Shown here: one piece after another, positions 1-5,557 of the stretch
How the letters are laid out: every line of letters starts with the position of its first letter
How positions within the stretch are numbered: the stretch's first letter is position 1
Assembly: GCA_030152275.1 (NCBI GenBank)
Contig: JASLHF010000198.1
Coordinates: 1 to 7,272, forward strand
Length of the DNA: 7,272 bases
Origin: Acinetobacter sp.
GTDB lineage: Bacteria; Pseudomonadota; Gammaproteobacteria; Pseudomonadales; Moraxellaceae
Direction of reading: 5' to 3'
The notes under the pieces: model-generated
What the model was told of the DNA's origin: nothing
Database searches by the model: none
The model's input: the letters and a program-made list of their open reading frames with translations, nothing else
Made by a program: the position numbers and the translations under genes

Positions 1-1
1 C

Positions 2-148
2 CATATTCATTTTGCTATTGCCGGTAAAAAAGCTTATGAACGCGCAAACACTGTGGGTTCTTTCAATGCCGCCTTTTTAGATGAAATTTACAGCTTAACT
101 GCAGATGACTTATTACAATACAGTGATTTCAGCTTAATTTCGCTTTGA
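2..148 (+). CDS. C-terminal end of an unrecognised protein (5' end outside window)
   Basis: This frame is open from the left edge and ends at a TGA (146-148), giving 48 residues. The piece contains GKKAYERANTVGSFNAAFLD followed by an acidic, leucine-rich tail ending in DFSLISL. The codon choice (GCC, GAT, TTA, CTT) and residue mix look like a real gene, and the other plus frames are closed. No family motif is recognisable in so short a tail, so I assign no function. The gene converges with the minus-strand gene that ends at 389. In the 240 bp between them I see only a weak candidate terminator: ctttgata at 143-150 can pair imperfectly with tatcaaaag at 184-192, which is followed by a run of T. 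Confidence 0.7.
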   Translation, partial: HIHFAIAGKKAYERANTVGSFNAAFLDEIYSLTADDLLQYSDFSLISL

Positions 149-251
149 TACAATATCAGCAAAAGCTAAACTCGAAATTGATCATATCAAAAGTCTTTTT
201 TTCGTTTTGGCTGAGTACTTGGCTTAATCTATTTAACAGCATAGTTCACTT

Positions 252-289
252 CAAAAGCGTAATTTAACAAAAGCATGATTTAACAAAAA
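252..289. repeat. 16-bp imperfect tandem repeat, about 2.4 copies
   Basis: Copy 1 (252-267) and copy 2 (268-283) share caaaagc followed by two variable bases and then ..atttaa or aatttaa. A third, partial copy (caaaaa) begins at 284. The repeat lies between two convergent genes. No function is apparent; slippage in AT-rich DNA is the simplest explanation. Confidence 0.5.
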
Positions 290-388
290 TCTGCAGCCAA
301 TCAATTCGAATATATTTTCGTAAAAACACTATTTTAAAATGGTAAAACGCGTATTCACTTGCCTTTTACAAATTTAAGCGTGGGTAAA

Positions 389-1117
389 CTAACGCACACT
401 GCGACCCAACGCCCAATTCATTACCGTTTCGCATAAAGTGCCTATATCCAGCCGGCAGATGCACATTAACCCCATGCCATCAAAATAATCCGGTGCATGC
501 TGCATAAAAAATTGATTGTGCATGTCTTGATTATTTCTCAACCGAATCAGCTGCCCCGGCGTAATTTTAGGCCTATCACATGGATGCACATATATATCAG
601 TGCCTCTGATCTGAACTTCTGTACGGCGCTGCATCATTAAGGCAAGAATTTCAGCATGCTGGACTGGCATAGCCCGACCAGCACGCGGGAAAAAATTGGC
701 AGAGTGCGCAGCAAGCAGCCTATACATTTTCGGCTGCATCAACGTGGTGACAAACCATATTGGATAACCTGGATAGCGCATTTTATGATTAAACGCTACT
801 TTAATTGACGTATTTAAACTTCGGCGCCGCTGCTGGTACTCTGGCTCAAAGCCCATACGTAAACTCAGAATAAAAACCGGTTTATGCGGACGAAGCTTTA
901 AAATCTGAATAATATTTTGACCGATAATCTTATCTTTATGAAAATATTGAATAACCTGAATCGAACAAGCATCTGAATCATACATATAGGCATAAAGCTG
1001 ATCCAAACTGGAATTTGGAAATATCTGCTGATCAAACTGCCGAACTTGTTCAAACAGTTCATACCTGCCTTCAGGAGGCAGTGAAAAGAAATCCACTATT
1101 TTTTCATCTATTCGCAT
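389..1117 (-). CDS. GNAT-like N-acetyltransferase-fold protein, function unknown
   Basis: This is a 242-residue protein starting at ATG (1115-1117) and ending in TAG. The layout resembles the Gcn5-related acetyltransferase fold. A helical N-terminus (about residues 1-45) is followed by a strand pair (CSIQVIQYF, then KIIGQNIIQIL, about 51-73). A further strand, FILSLRMGFEPEYQQ (about 82-96), leads into a helix, as at the GNAT acetyl-CoA loop. A YP.WF strand and a helix follow (about 118-136). The canonical Q/R-x-x-G-x-G/A loop is not intact: the sequence there is QQRRRSLN. Acetyl-CoA binding is therefore uncertain and substrate unknown. The C-terminal ~90 residues are not typical of a minimal GNAT. 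The ribosome site is weak, with only GGA about 9-11 bases upstream. A candidate promoter lies just upstream. It is transcribed alone and converges with the partial gene on its left. The coding region itself looks sound; the family is a tentative call. Confidence 0.8.
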   Translation of the reverse strand: MRIDEKIVDFFSLPPEGRYELFEQVRQFDQQIFPNSSLDQLYAYMYDSDACSIQVIQYFHKDKIIGQNIIQILKLRPHKPVFILSLRMGFEPEYQQRRRSLNTSIKVAFNHKMRYPGYPIWFVTTLMQPKMYRLLAAHSANFFPRAGRAMPVQHAEILALMMQRRTEVQIRGTDIYVHPCDRPKITPGQLIRLRNNQDMHNQFFMQHAPDYFDGMGLMCICRLDIGTLCETVMNWALGRSVR

Positions 1118-1154
1118 AATGGCAATTCCGAATTATTTTTATATATTTTCTAAA

Positions 1155-1183
1155 TTCATATATGTACTGCAGTACAGTTTCTA
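1155..1183 (-). promoter_or_regulatory. Candidate promoter of the GNAT-like gene, with palindromic operator in the spacer
   Basis: Read on the minus strand, TAGAAA (1178-1183) and TATGAA (1155-1160) each match 4 of 6 bases of the -35 and -10 consensus, with a 17-base spacer. They lie about 40 bases upstream of the ATG. The spacer contains the perfect 14-bp palindrome TGTACTGCAGTACA (1163-1176), a natural place for a repressor site. The regulator is unknown, and the promoter call rests on consensus matching alone. Confidence 0.35.
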
Positions 1184-1216
1184 TTTATACACAAAAAGCC
1201 TGCTAAGTCAGGGCAG

Positions 1217-1444
1217 CTACACAGTATCCAACGGCAATTCTAACTCAGCGTCTGAATCAGCCAGCATGCAGCTCTTCCCTTCTGTCTGTCAGACTTTATC
1301 ATCCCCGGCGCCTAACAGTGCATACAGATACCATGCTCCGCCCATTGTGCGGCATGGCTGCATCATTGTTAAAATATCATACACGATCAAATCTATGCCT
1401 GGCGCTATTTGTCTTAGAGCATTTGTAAATGCATAGAAGTTCAT
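1217..1444 (-). pseudogene. Candidate small gene or remnant with one in-frame TGA
   Basis: On the minus strand, ATG at 1442-1444 opens a 51-codon frame ending in TGA at 1289-1291. The same frame then stays open for 23 more codons to a TAG (1217-1219). The first part begins MNFYAFTNALRQIAPG, has a hydrophobic middle (IDLIVYDILTMM) and contains MGGAWYLYALLGAGDD. The second part is acidic and includes ADSDAELELPLD. Both halves read like protein, which suggests one ~75-residue product broken by a stop. However, the frame uses codons unusual for its neighbours (AGA, several ATA, CTA, GGG). No Shine-Dalgarno site is visible before the ATG, and a TAA closes the frame eight codons upstream. It could be a decayed gene, a foreign fragment, a 51-residue small protein or chance. 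I do not recognise a family. Confidence 0.25.
1331..1357. repeat. GC-rich stem-loop in the intergenic region
   Basis: CCATG (1331-1335) pairs with CATGG (1353-1357), and CCGC (1338-1341) pairs with GCGG (1349-1352). There is a 2-base bulge and a 7-base loop. No T run follows on either strand, so it is not a standard terminator. It lies inside the TGA-interrupted small frame. Confidence 0.45.
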
Positions 1445-1652
1445 TTTGAGCTTGGGATAAATCAAAGTTTAAAAATCCATGCCATCATGGAGCTTTTTAA
1501 ATGCCGTAAATGCAAAATATTTAGACACTTATACAGCTCAATATTGCGTGGCTTTAGTATTGTTCTAAATCAAAGCTTTATGCTCAAAGCGGCTATGCCT
1601 GCATACTCTATTGATGCTAATCATAATCTTATAATAGATGCATTAAAATTGA

Positions 1653-1686
1653 AAATGCCCGCACATTTTACAATATGCGGGCATTT
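1653..1686 (-). terminator. Strong intrinsic terminator downstream of the TerC-type gene
   Basis: AAATGCCCGCA (1653-1663) and TGCGGGCATTT (1676-1686) form a perfect 11-bp stem with a 12-base loop. On the minus strand the stem is followed by TTTTCAATTTT, a fair U-tract. The plus-strand tail (ATTTATTGG) is poorer. It lies about 140 bases past the TerC-type stop codon, so that transcript is the likely client. Confidence 0.7.
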
Positions 1687-1823
1687 ATTGGCTGTGTTAG
1701 CGCTGCTTTAAATCAAAAACAAACGCTGATGTCTGACTCCGTAAGTATTCATACAGATGAACAGATGGATTTAAATACTGTTGTTCAATAGAGTAAAAAA
1801 GCTATAGCCAAACAGCAGCATGA

Positions 1824-3344
1824 TTAAACATGAATCAACACAGTTTTAATACGGTTGCCTTCCATTTCAGTAACCTCAAAACGAATGCCTTGATAGATTA
1901 AAGTAGTGCCTTTTTCAACACTGCCATGCATTTTTTCTAAAATCAGACCGGACACACTAATATAGCCTGCATCTTCTTCAACCAAGTCCAGCATGCCCAG
2001 CTCCAACTCTAGCTGATATATATCCAGCATTCCGGATGCTTTCCAAGTATGCTCATCCAGCTTGATCAAATCCAGCTGTTCATCAGCATCCGGGAATTCA
2101 CCGGCAATTGCTTCGAATACATCCAATGGAGAAATCAGCCCCTGTACATTGCCAAATTCATCCGACACCAGCACCAAAGAACCTTTTGAAGTACGCAAGG
2201 TATTGATAGCATCAATCACCTTCATTTTTTCAAAGATATAAATTGGACGGTGCTTTTTAATCAGCTCTTTAAGCGAGGCTTCTTCATCTAAAACATCCAG
2301 CAGCTCTTTGGCGCGGACTACGCTGATAACTTTATCCAGACTGCCGCGGCAGACTGGAAACAGACTATGCGGCACCGCTAATACTTGCGCTCTGATCTTC
2401 TCTGCGCTGTCGTCTAAATTAACCCACGAAATTTGACTGCGCGGCGTCATAATTGAAGCTACTGAACGCTCTGCCAGCGTCAGCACGCCGCCAATCATAT
2501 AGCGCTCTTCATCAGCAAAGGTTTCCTGCGCCTGAATTTGGCGTTGGCCGTCTACCGTTTCCAGCTTACCGCCCATCAGCTTTAAAATCGTATCGGCTGT
2601 ACGGTGACGCAGTGGAATTTTAGATTCATGCTTAGCCGCATTTCTATGACTAAATTGATTAAATGCTTCAATCAGAATCGCCACACCAATGCCCGAGTAA
2701 ATATAGCCTTTTGGAATGTGGAATCCAAAACCTTCTGCAATCAAGCTGATACCGATCAGCAGCAGGAAGCTCAAACATAAAATTACCACAGTAGGATGAC
2801 GGTTAACAAATGCCGTCAGCGGTTTAGATGCCAGCAGCATCACCATTACAGCAATAGTGACGGCAGCCATCATGACATAGATGTTGTCAACCATACCAAT
2901 TGCAGTAATAACGGAATCTAGTGAAAATACGGCATCAAGCACAATAATTTGTGCAACTACAGCCCAAAATCCAGCATAGACTGCACTTCCAGTACTTTTA
3001 ACTTCCGGCTTACCTTCGAGTTTTTCATGCAGCTCTGTAACCGCCTTATAGACCAAAAATAGACCGCCAAACAGTAATATGAGGTCTCGTCCAGAGAAAC
3101 TCAGCCCGCCTATTTCGATAAGCGGTTTAGTCAAGGTGACCAGCCAGGAAATGACAGAAAGAAGTGCTAAACGCATGAGCAGCGCTAAGGACAAGCCAAT
3201 TATGCGGGCTTTATCACGCTGTTCAGGAGGGAGTTTTTCCGCCAAAATGGCAATAAAAACTAAGTTATCAATTCCTAGAACAATTTCTAAGATAATTAAA
3301 GTAATTAAACCAACCCAAATACCCGGGTCTAATAAAAATTCCAT
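1824..3344 (-). CDS. TerC-family membrane protein with CBS pair and CorC/HlyC domain (YoaE/YegH type)
   Basis: This is a 506-residue integral membrane protein. It closely matches the layout and wording of E. coli YoaE (MEFL-DP-IW start, EIVLGIDNLVFIAILA, PKGY, EAIAGEFPDADE), a family of about 500-520 residues. The TerC transport domain spans roughly 1-235 with seven or more hydrophobic helices. Its acidic signature residues E20, D26 and N27 lie in the first helix, and D137 and D143 in VLDAVFSLD. A CBS pair follows from about 298 (IMTPR) to 420, and a CorC/HlyC domain fills the C-terminus. TerC proteins are linked to Mn2+ or other metal export and tellurite resistance; the substrate here is not shown. 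I chose ATG at 3342-3344 because it matches the family start and has GGAGA nine bases upstream. The frame could extend to a TTG at 3383, which would add 13 residues, but that site has no ribosome site. A 22-codon ORF overlaps the chosen start. No strong promoter is visible. Confidence 0.95.
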   Translation of the reverse strand: MEFLLDPGIWVGLITLIILEIVLGIDNLVFIAILAEKLPPEQRDKARIIGLSLALLMRLALLSVISWLVTLTKPLIEIGGLSFSGRDLILLFGGLFLVYKAVTELHEKLEGKPEVKSTGSAVYAGFWAVVAQIIVLDAVFSLDSVITAIGMVDNIYVMMAAVTIAVMVMLLASKPLTAFVNRHPTVVILCLSFLLLIGISLIAEGFGFHIPKGYIYSGIGVAILIEAFNQFSHRNAAKHESKIPLRHRTADTILKLMGGKLETVDGQRQIQAQETFADEERYMIGGVLTLAERSVASIMTPRSQISWVNLDDSAEKIRAQVLAVPHSLFPVCRGSLDKVISVVRAKELLDVLDEEASLKELIKKHRPIYIFEKMKVIDAINTLRTSKGSLVLVSDEFGNVQGLISPLDVFEAIAGEFPDADEQLDLIKLDEHTWKASGMLDIYQLELELGMLDLVEEDAGYISVSGLILEKMHGSVEKGTTLIYQGIRFEVTEMEGNRIKTVLIHV

Positions 3345-3412
3345 CAGTTTATTTCTCCAAAATGCAAAATTTGAAGAACACAAGAAAGATCAACGCACGG
3401 CGATGGATCCAT
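3344..3412 (-). CDS. 22-residue leader ORF overlapping the TerC-type start (TGATG)
   Basis: ATG at 3410-3412 is preceded by AAAGG with about nine bases of spacing, a better-placed ribosome site than several of the full genes here have. The frame runs 22 codons and stops at a TGA whose final A is the first base of the TerC-type ATG. The peptide starts MDPSPCVDLSCVLQ and contains two cysteines. The GGAGA site of the downstream gene lies inside its last codons. That geometry is the classical one for translational coupling or leader-peptide control. I cannot tell whether it is translated, and the predicted peptide resembles nothing I know. Confidence 0.4.
   Translation of the reverse strand: MDPSPCVDLSCVLQILHFGEIN
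3354..3358 (-). promoter_or_regulatory. Ribosome binding site that fixes the TerC-type start
   Basis: The minus strand reads GGAGA nine bases before ATG 3344. This supports the 506-residue form over the longer TTG-started frame. Confidence 0.75.
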
Positions 3413-3665
3413 TAAGGATAACCTTTTCAGCTAAAGATAATTTATTATGCATAAACTGAGAATTTTGTGATGATTTTTTTGTATTTTTTTGGCACCAACT
3501 TCTGAGATCTCACCAGATGATGATCGTTTTTTACAAAATGCTGCATTACAATGGTGCACGTTTTAACAGGCTAAAAAATAATACTAAGCAAACTACGCTC
3601 AAATTTAATCTGAATAACAAATATATAATTTAATTAAGTGTTCAAAATCACGCTTTTAATATTTT

Positions 3666-3694
3666 TTGTTCATTGTTTGACTTTTGTGTATAAG
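3666..3694 (+). promoter_or_regulatory. Candidate plus-strand promoter far upstream of marR
   Basis: TTGTTC (3666-3671) and TATAAG (3689-3694) are separated by exactly 17 bases. They lie about 570 bases upstream of the marR ATG and about 160 bases before the short frame at 3856. If real, it would drive a long leader, a small RNA or the short ORF. The evidence is consensus matching in AT-rich DNA, where chance hits are common. Confidence 0.25.
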
Positions 3695-3855
3695 TTCATA
3701 AAAATATGCACATCAAGGCATGTTCATTTTCACACTTTAATGCAACTGTAAACAAACGATATTATAGAGCGTCCAGGGCATCCCGCTTAACAGTTTTGAG
3801 CACTATAAAAATGAACCCCTGATATAACGATAAAGAGCATAAGGTACATAAAAAC

Positions 3856-3981
3856 ATGGACAGCTTACAAAACATACAGCATGCACAGCGCGTTCGGCAG
3901 GTATTTTGCAGTGCAAAATTTTCGTTTCAAGAAAATCTCGCAGCTCAGATACTGCCACAAATCATTTATGTGTCTTCTTAG
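3856..3981 (+). CDS. Possible 41-residue small protein, unrecognised
   Basis: ATG at 3856-3858 opens a 41-codon frame ending in TAG. The N-terminus (MDSLQNIQHAQRVRQV) is polar, while the C-terminus (ENLAAQILPQIIYVSS) is more hydrophobic. The composition is plausible for protein. AAGG at 3841-3844 is a weak ribosome site with long spacing, and a TATAAC box lies about 30 bases upstream of the ATG. No family is recognised. It might be the start of a decayed gene, because fragments in other frames just downstream also read fairly like protein. It could equally be chance. Confidence 0.2.
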   Translation: MDSLQNIQHAQRVRQVFCSAKFSFQENLAAQILPQIIYVSS

Positions 3982-4159
3982 AAATGACGCAACAGTCTAT
4001 GGATTGAACATATTTCCGATGAAACGCACTTTTCAGCAGATTAAGAAATGGACCAAAAGGTTTGCTGCCTATCTGCAAACAGCACACTGTCAAAGCTTGA
4101 TCGCGAATAGTCGGCAAATAAAATATGAAAATTACAGAAAGTTATTTTATAAAACGGAT

Positions 4160-4190
4160 GATATTTTTTTAGTTTATCCTGAAAAATATC
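4160..4190. promoter_or_regulatory. 9-bp inverted repeat abutting the marR promoter, operator candidate
   Basis: GATATTTTT (4160-4168) and AAAAATATC (4182-4190) are perfect inverted copies separated by 13 bases. They end two bases before the candidate -35 of marR. MarR proteins usually bind inverted repeats at their own promoters, so this is a reasonable autoregulatory operator. The wide spacing is less typical than the compact 16-20 bp sites of many MarR members. No T run follows the right arm, so a terminator role is unlikely. Confidence 0.35.
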
Positions 4191-4192
4191 TA

Positions 4193-4220
4193 TTGAAATT
4201 ACACTCATATTTTTCATAAA
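4193..4220 (+). promoter_or_regulatory. Candidate marR promoter
   Basis: TTGAAA (4193-4198, 5 of 6 consensus bases) and CATAAA (4215-4220, 4 of 6) are separated by 16 bases. They would start a transcript with a leader of about 40 bases before ATG 4267. An AT-rich inverted repeat lies directly upstream. Confidence 0.4.
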
Positions 4221-4266
4221 ATACTGAAACGTTAAATTAAAATTACAACAAAATTGGGGCATTTTA

Positions 4267-4731
4267 ATGACAAAGAAATATACAAAATTTTTACCGGCAA
4301 CTGATGACTTCACACTGGAAAGTTTTCCCTATTATTGGGTGACTCAGGTTCATGCACAGTATGTTTTGAATGTAGATCACGCTTTAAAAAAATACGGTGT
4401 AGACAACTCGCGACGCCGTATTCTGCTGGCGCTTAAATCAAAGCCGAATGCCAGCGTGTCTGATTTATCAGAAATGGTCGTGTCTAAAATGTCGACCACC
4501 ACAAAAATTGTCTACCGTTTAAAAGATGAAGGCTTTGTTGATACTTATTCTTGTGAGGATGACGCACGCATTACCCGTGTGCTGCTGACAGAAAAAGGCA
4601 ACCAGATGACGCAAAAAATCAACGATTTGACCAATGTTGTCTTAGAACAATCCTTTGATGGCCTAACGCCGCTTCAAATTGAGAAAATGATGGAAAGCCT
4701 CAAACACATTTTCAAGAATTTATCGCGTTAA
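4267..4731 (+). CDS. MarR-family transcriptional regulator
   Basis: This 154-residue protein has the usual MarR length and layout. An N-terminal helical segment (about 16-45, dimer region) comes first, and a winged helix-turn-helix covers about 50-110. The recognition part includes NASVSDLSEMVVSKMSTTTK, followed by LKDEGFVDTYS. The wing, DDARITRVLLTEKG (98-111), keeps the typical D-x-R and LTxxG residues. A C-terminal helix ending MESLKHIFKNL completes the dimer interface. Such proteins are usually dimeric repressors released by aromatic acids, other small ligands or oxidants; the ligand here is unknown. The start has GGGG (4256-4259) seven bases upstream. No divergent partner gene sits close by, so the target may be its own promoter or a distant gene. 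The aldehyde dehydrogenase about 0.8 kb downstream on the other strand is a possible but unproven target. Confidence 0.92.
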   Translation: MTKKYTKFLPATDDFTLESFPYYWVTQVHAQYVLNVDHALKKYGVDNSRRRILLALKSKPNASVSDLSEMVVSKMSTTTKIVYRLKDEGFVDTYSCEDDARITRVLLTEKGNQMTQKINDLTNVVLEQSFDGLTPLQIEKMMESLKHIFKNLSR

Positions 4732-4747
4732 TCTTTCGGCGTTTAAT

Positions 4748-5410
4748 TCAAAAATCGAATATATTCAGCTGTGCGCTGTTTTTTTCGATTTTTTCTTTTG
4801 GCACGTGCGAGCATTCAAATTCTTCGACTGGAAAGCCAACGACAAAGCTCCGTATATCGGGGCTTTTCCATGTGAGCCATTCCATGAGCCGATCATGCGG
4901 AATCACAATCACCGAGCGTTTGACATTGCCCGGTTCATGAAATTCCTTCATCATTTCATGGTCGATGGCATCCATGGTAATCATGGTGCAAGAACGGATA
5001 ATTTCGTCGCCTTTTTGGCAAATCTCATACAGCGCAGCAATATAAATGGCTTGTCCATCTTTACGGCGTACACCCCAGCGCTGCGGTTTATTGTCGATAT
5101 ACATCGACTCATAAAACTCAGAAACTGGTATCACACCAAATTTGTATTTAGTCACAGCATTAACAAAGCTGGCTTTTTGCAGCAAGGTTTCATTGCGTGC
5201 ATTATAAGTTTTCAGCGCAATACTTTTATCTTCTGCCCATTTCGGCACCATGCCAAAACCGACTTTACGCCATTCCAGCCCCTGCGCTGATGCAAACAAA
5301 AGCGGCAGTTGGTAATTTGGATAGACTTCATCAGGATATTCAAAAGGAATATCTGGAAGATTCAGCGCTTGGCGTTGCGCTAAAGTCAGCGGTTTGAAAT
5401 TGGCGCACAT
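4748..5410 (-). CDS. SRAP (YedK/HMCES-type) abasic-site DNA-protein crosslink protein
   Basis: This is a 220-residue SRAP domain protein, the same size as E. coli YedK (222). The family caps abasic sites in single-stranded DNA by crosslinking through the N-terminal cysteine after Met removal. I place the start at ATG 5408-5410 because only it gives Met-Cys at the N-terminus; the open frame continues 49 codons upstream without function. The active residues can be matched: C2, N70 and R72 in YNARNET, E101 in EFYES, and H158 in EFHEPGN. The protein is a divergent member: MCAN replaces the usual MCGR, FYES replaces FYEW or WFEW, and the usual YN-AP segment reads YPNYQLP. The ribosome site before ATG 5410 is weak, with no clear promoter and no LexA-like box recognised. 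It lies downstream of the aldehyde dehydrogenase on the same strand but behind a terminator, so it is probably transcribed separately. Its last codons overlap a terminator shared with marR. Confidence 0.9.
   Translation of the reverse strand: MCANFKPLTLAQRQALNLPDIPFEYPDEVYPNYQLPLLFASAQGLEWRKVGFGMVPKWAEDKSIALKTYNARNETLLQKASFVNAVTKYKFGVIPVSEFYESMYIDNKPQRWGVRRKDGQAIYIAALYEICQKGDEIIRSCTMITMDAIDHEMMKEFHEPGNVKRSVIVIPHDRLMEWLTWKSPDIRSFVVGFPVEEFECSHVPKEKIEKNSAQLNIFDF
4750..4793 (+). terminator. Bidirectional terminator inside the SRAP 3' end, serving marR
   Basis: AAAAATCGAA (4750-4759) and TTCGATTTTT (4784-4793) form a 10-bp stem, and CAGC and GCTG (4766-4769, 4775-4778) form an inner stem. On the plus strand the right arm runs into TTTTTTCTTTTG, a good U-tract about 20-60 bases past the marR stop. 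On the minus strand the arm ends in ATTTTTGA, which includes the SRAP stop codon. The element therefore overlaps the last 14-15 codons of SRAP. Confidence 0.6.
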
Positions 5411-5516
5411 AATATGCCGATACGGTTCTAACAGATGAATCCTCAGTCTGACATATCCCGGCCAAGACTTAAAGCTGTGACAATTCGTACTGCGCGATGA
5501 GCTGCAATTGAAATTA

Positions 5517-5542
5517 AAAAGCGCACCAATTGGCGCGCTTTT
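5517..5542 (-). terminator. Intrinsic terminator of the aldehyde dehydrogenase gene
   Basis: AAAAGCGC (5517-5524) and GCGCTTTT (5535-5542) form a perfect 8-bp stem. The loop region is itself the palindrome CCAATTGG, so the 26 bases are almost one continuous palindrome with one A/C mismatch. On the minus strand the stem ends in T5, and it lies 15 bases past the aldehyde dehydrogenase TAA. It separates that gene from SRAP. Confidence 0.75.
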
Positions 5543-5557
5543 ATAAAACCATGTCAT

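Larger units (their letters stand above)
1118..1823. other. 706-bp intergenic region between the GNAT-like gene and the TerC-type gene
   Basis: No secure gene lies here. The right part (1653-1686) holds a strong stem-loop terminator. A short hairpin, CCATG-ccat-CATGG (1477-1490), is flanked by A5 and T5 runs and could act as a weak terminator in either direction. A GC-rich hairpin sits at 1331-1357: CCATG and CCGC pair with GCGG and CATGG around the loop ccattgt. The stretch 1217-1444 carries a minus-strand open frame broken by a single TGA, listed separately. It looks more GC-rich than its surroundings by eye. The two plus-strand open frames in the gap lack ribosome sites and protein-like composition. 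Confidence 0.6.
3413..4159. other. Long AT-rich intergenic region upstream of the TerC-type and marR genes
   Basis: About 750 bp hold no secure gene. Visible items are a 10-bp palindrome tgagatctca (3503-3512), a candidate plus-strand promoter (3666-3694), and several T runs near 3473-3490 without a good stem. A short plus-strand frame runs 3856-3981 (41 residues, starting MDSLQNIQHAQRVRQV). It has AAGG eleven bases upstream and a TATAAC box at 3823-3828 but no partner -35. An overlapping frame (3881-4219) has no ribosome site. The region must contain the TerC-type promoter on the minus strand; the best -10 there is CATAAT (3444-3449), with a very poor -35. Confidence 0.5.

Noticed and set aside
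1250..1291. Selenocysteine insertion at the in-frame TGA
   Set aside because: The downstream sequence allows only a short AGC/GCT pairing and not a convincing SECIS element. No selenoprotein context is present.
1119..1436. Plus-strand 105-codon open frame
   Set aside because: There is no ribosome site. The composition is unlike a protein, with a Tyr/Phe-rich start then Ser/Asn runs. It covers the candidate promoter of the minus-strand gene and is antisense to a more protein-like frame.
1487..1711. Plus-strand 74-codon open frame
   Set aside because: Its ATG lies inside a CCATG/CATGG hairpin, there is no ribosome site, and the frame reads straight through the strong terminator hairpin at 1653-1686.
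3345..3383. TTG-started N-terminal extension of the TerC-type protein
   Set aside because: It adds 13 residues absent from the family start, has no ribosome site, and would make the GGAGA before ATG 3344 pointless.
3445..3546. Minus-strand 33-codon frame (starts MQHFVKNDHH) in the terC upstream region
   Set aside because: The composition is basic and plausible, but there is no ribosome site and the codons follow the A/T-rich background. It is most likely chance.
3345..3600. yybP-ykoY Mn2+ riboswitch upstream of the TerC-type gene
   Set aside because: I looked for the conserved GGGGAGUAG-type core on the minus strand and did not find it. This leader lacks the expected GC-rich helices.
3881..4219. 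Plus-strand 112-codon frame, and the antisense frame 4041-4313
   Set aside because: Neither has a ribosome site. The antisense frame overlaps the marR start and promoter. No family features are visible. The plus frame is kept only as part of the possible-remnant finding.
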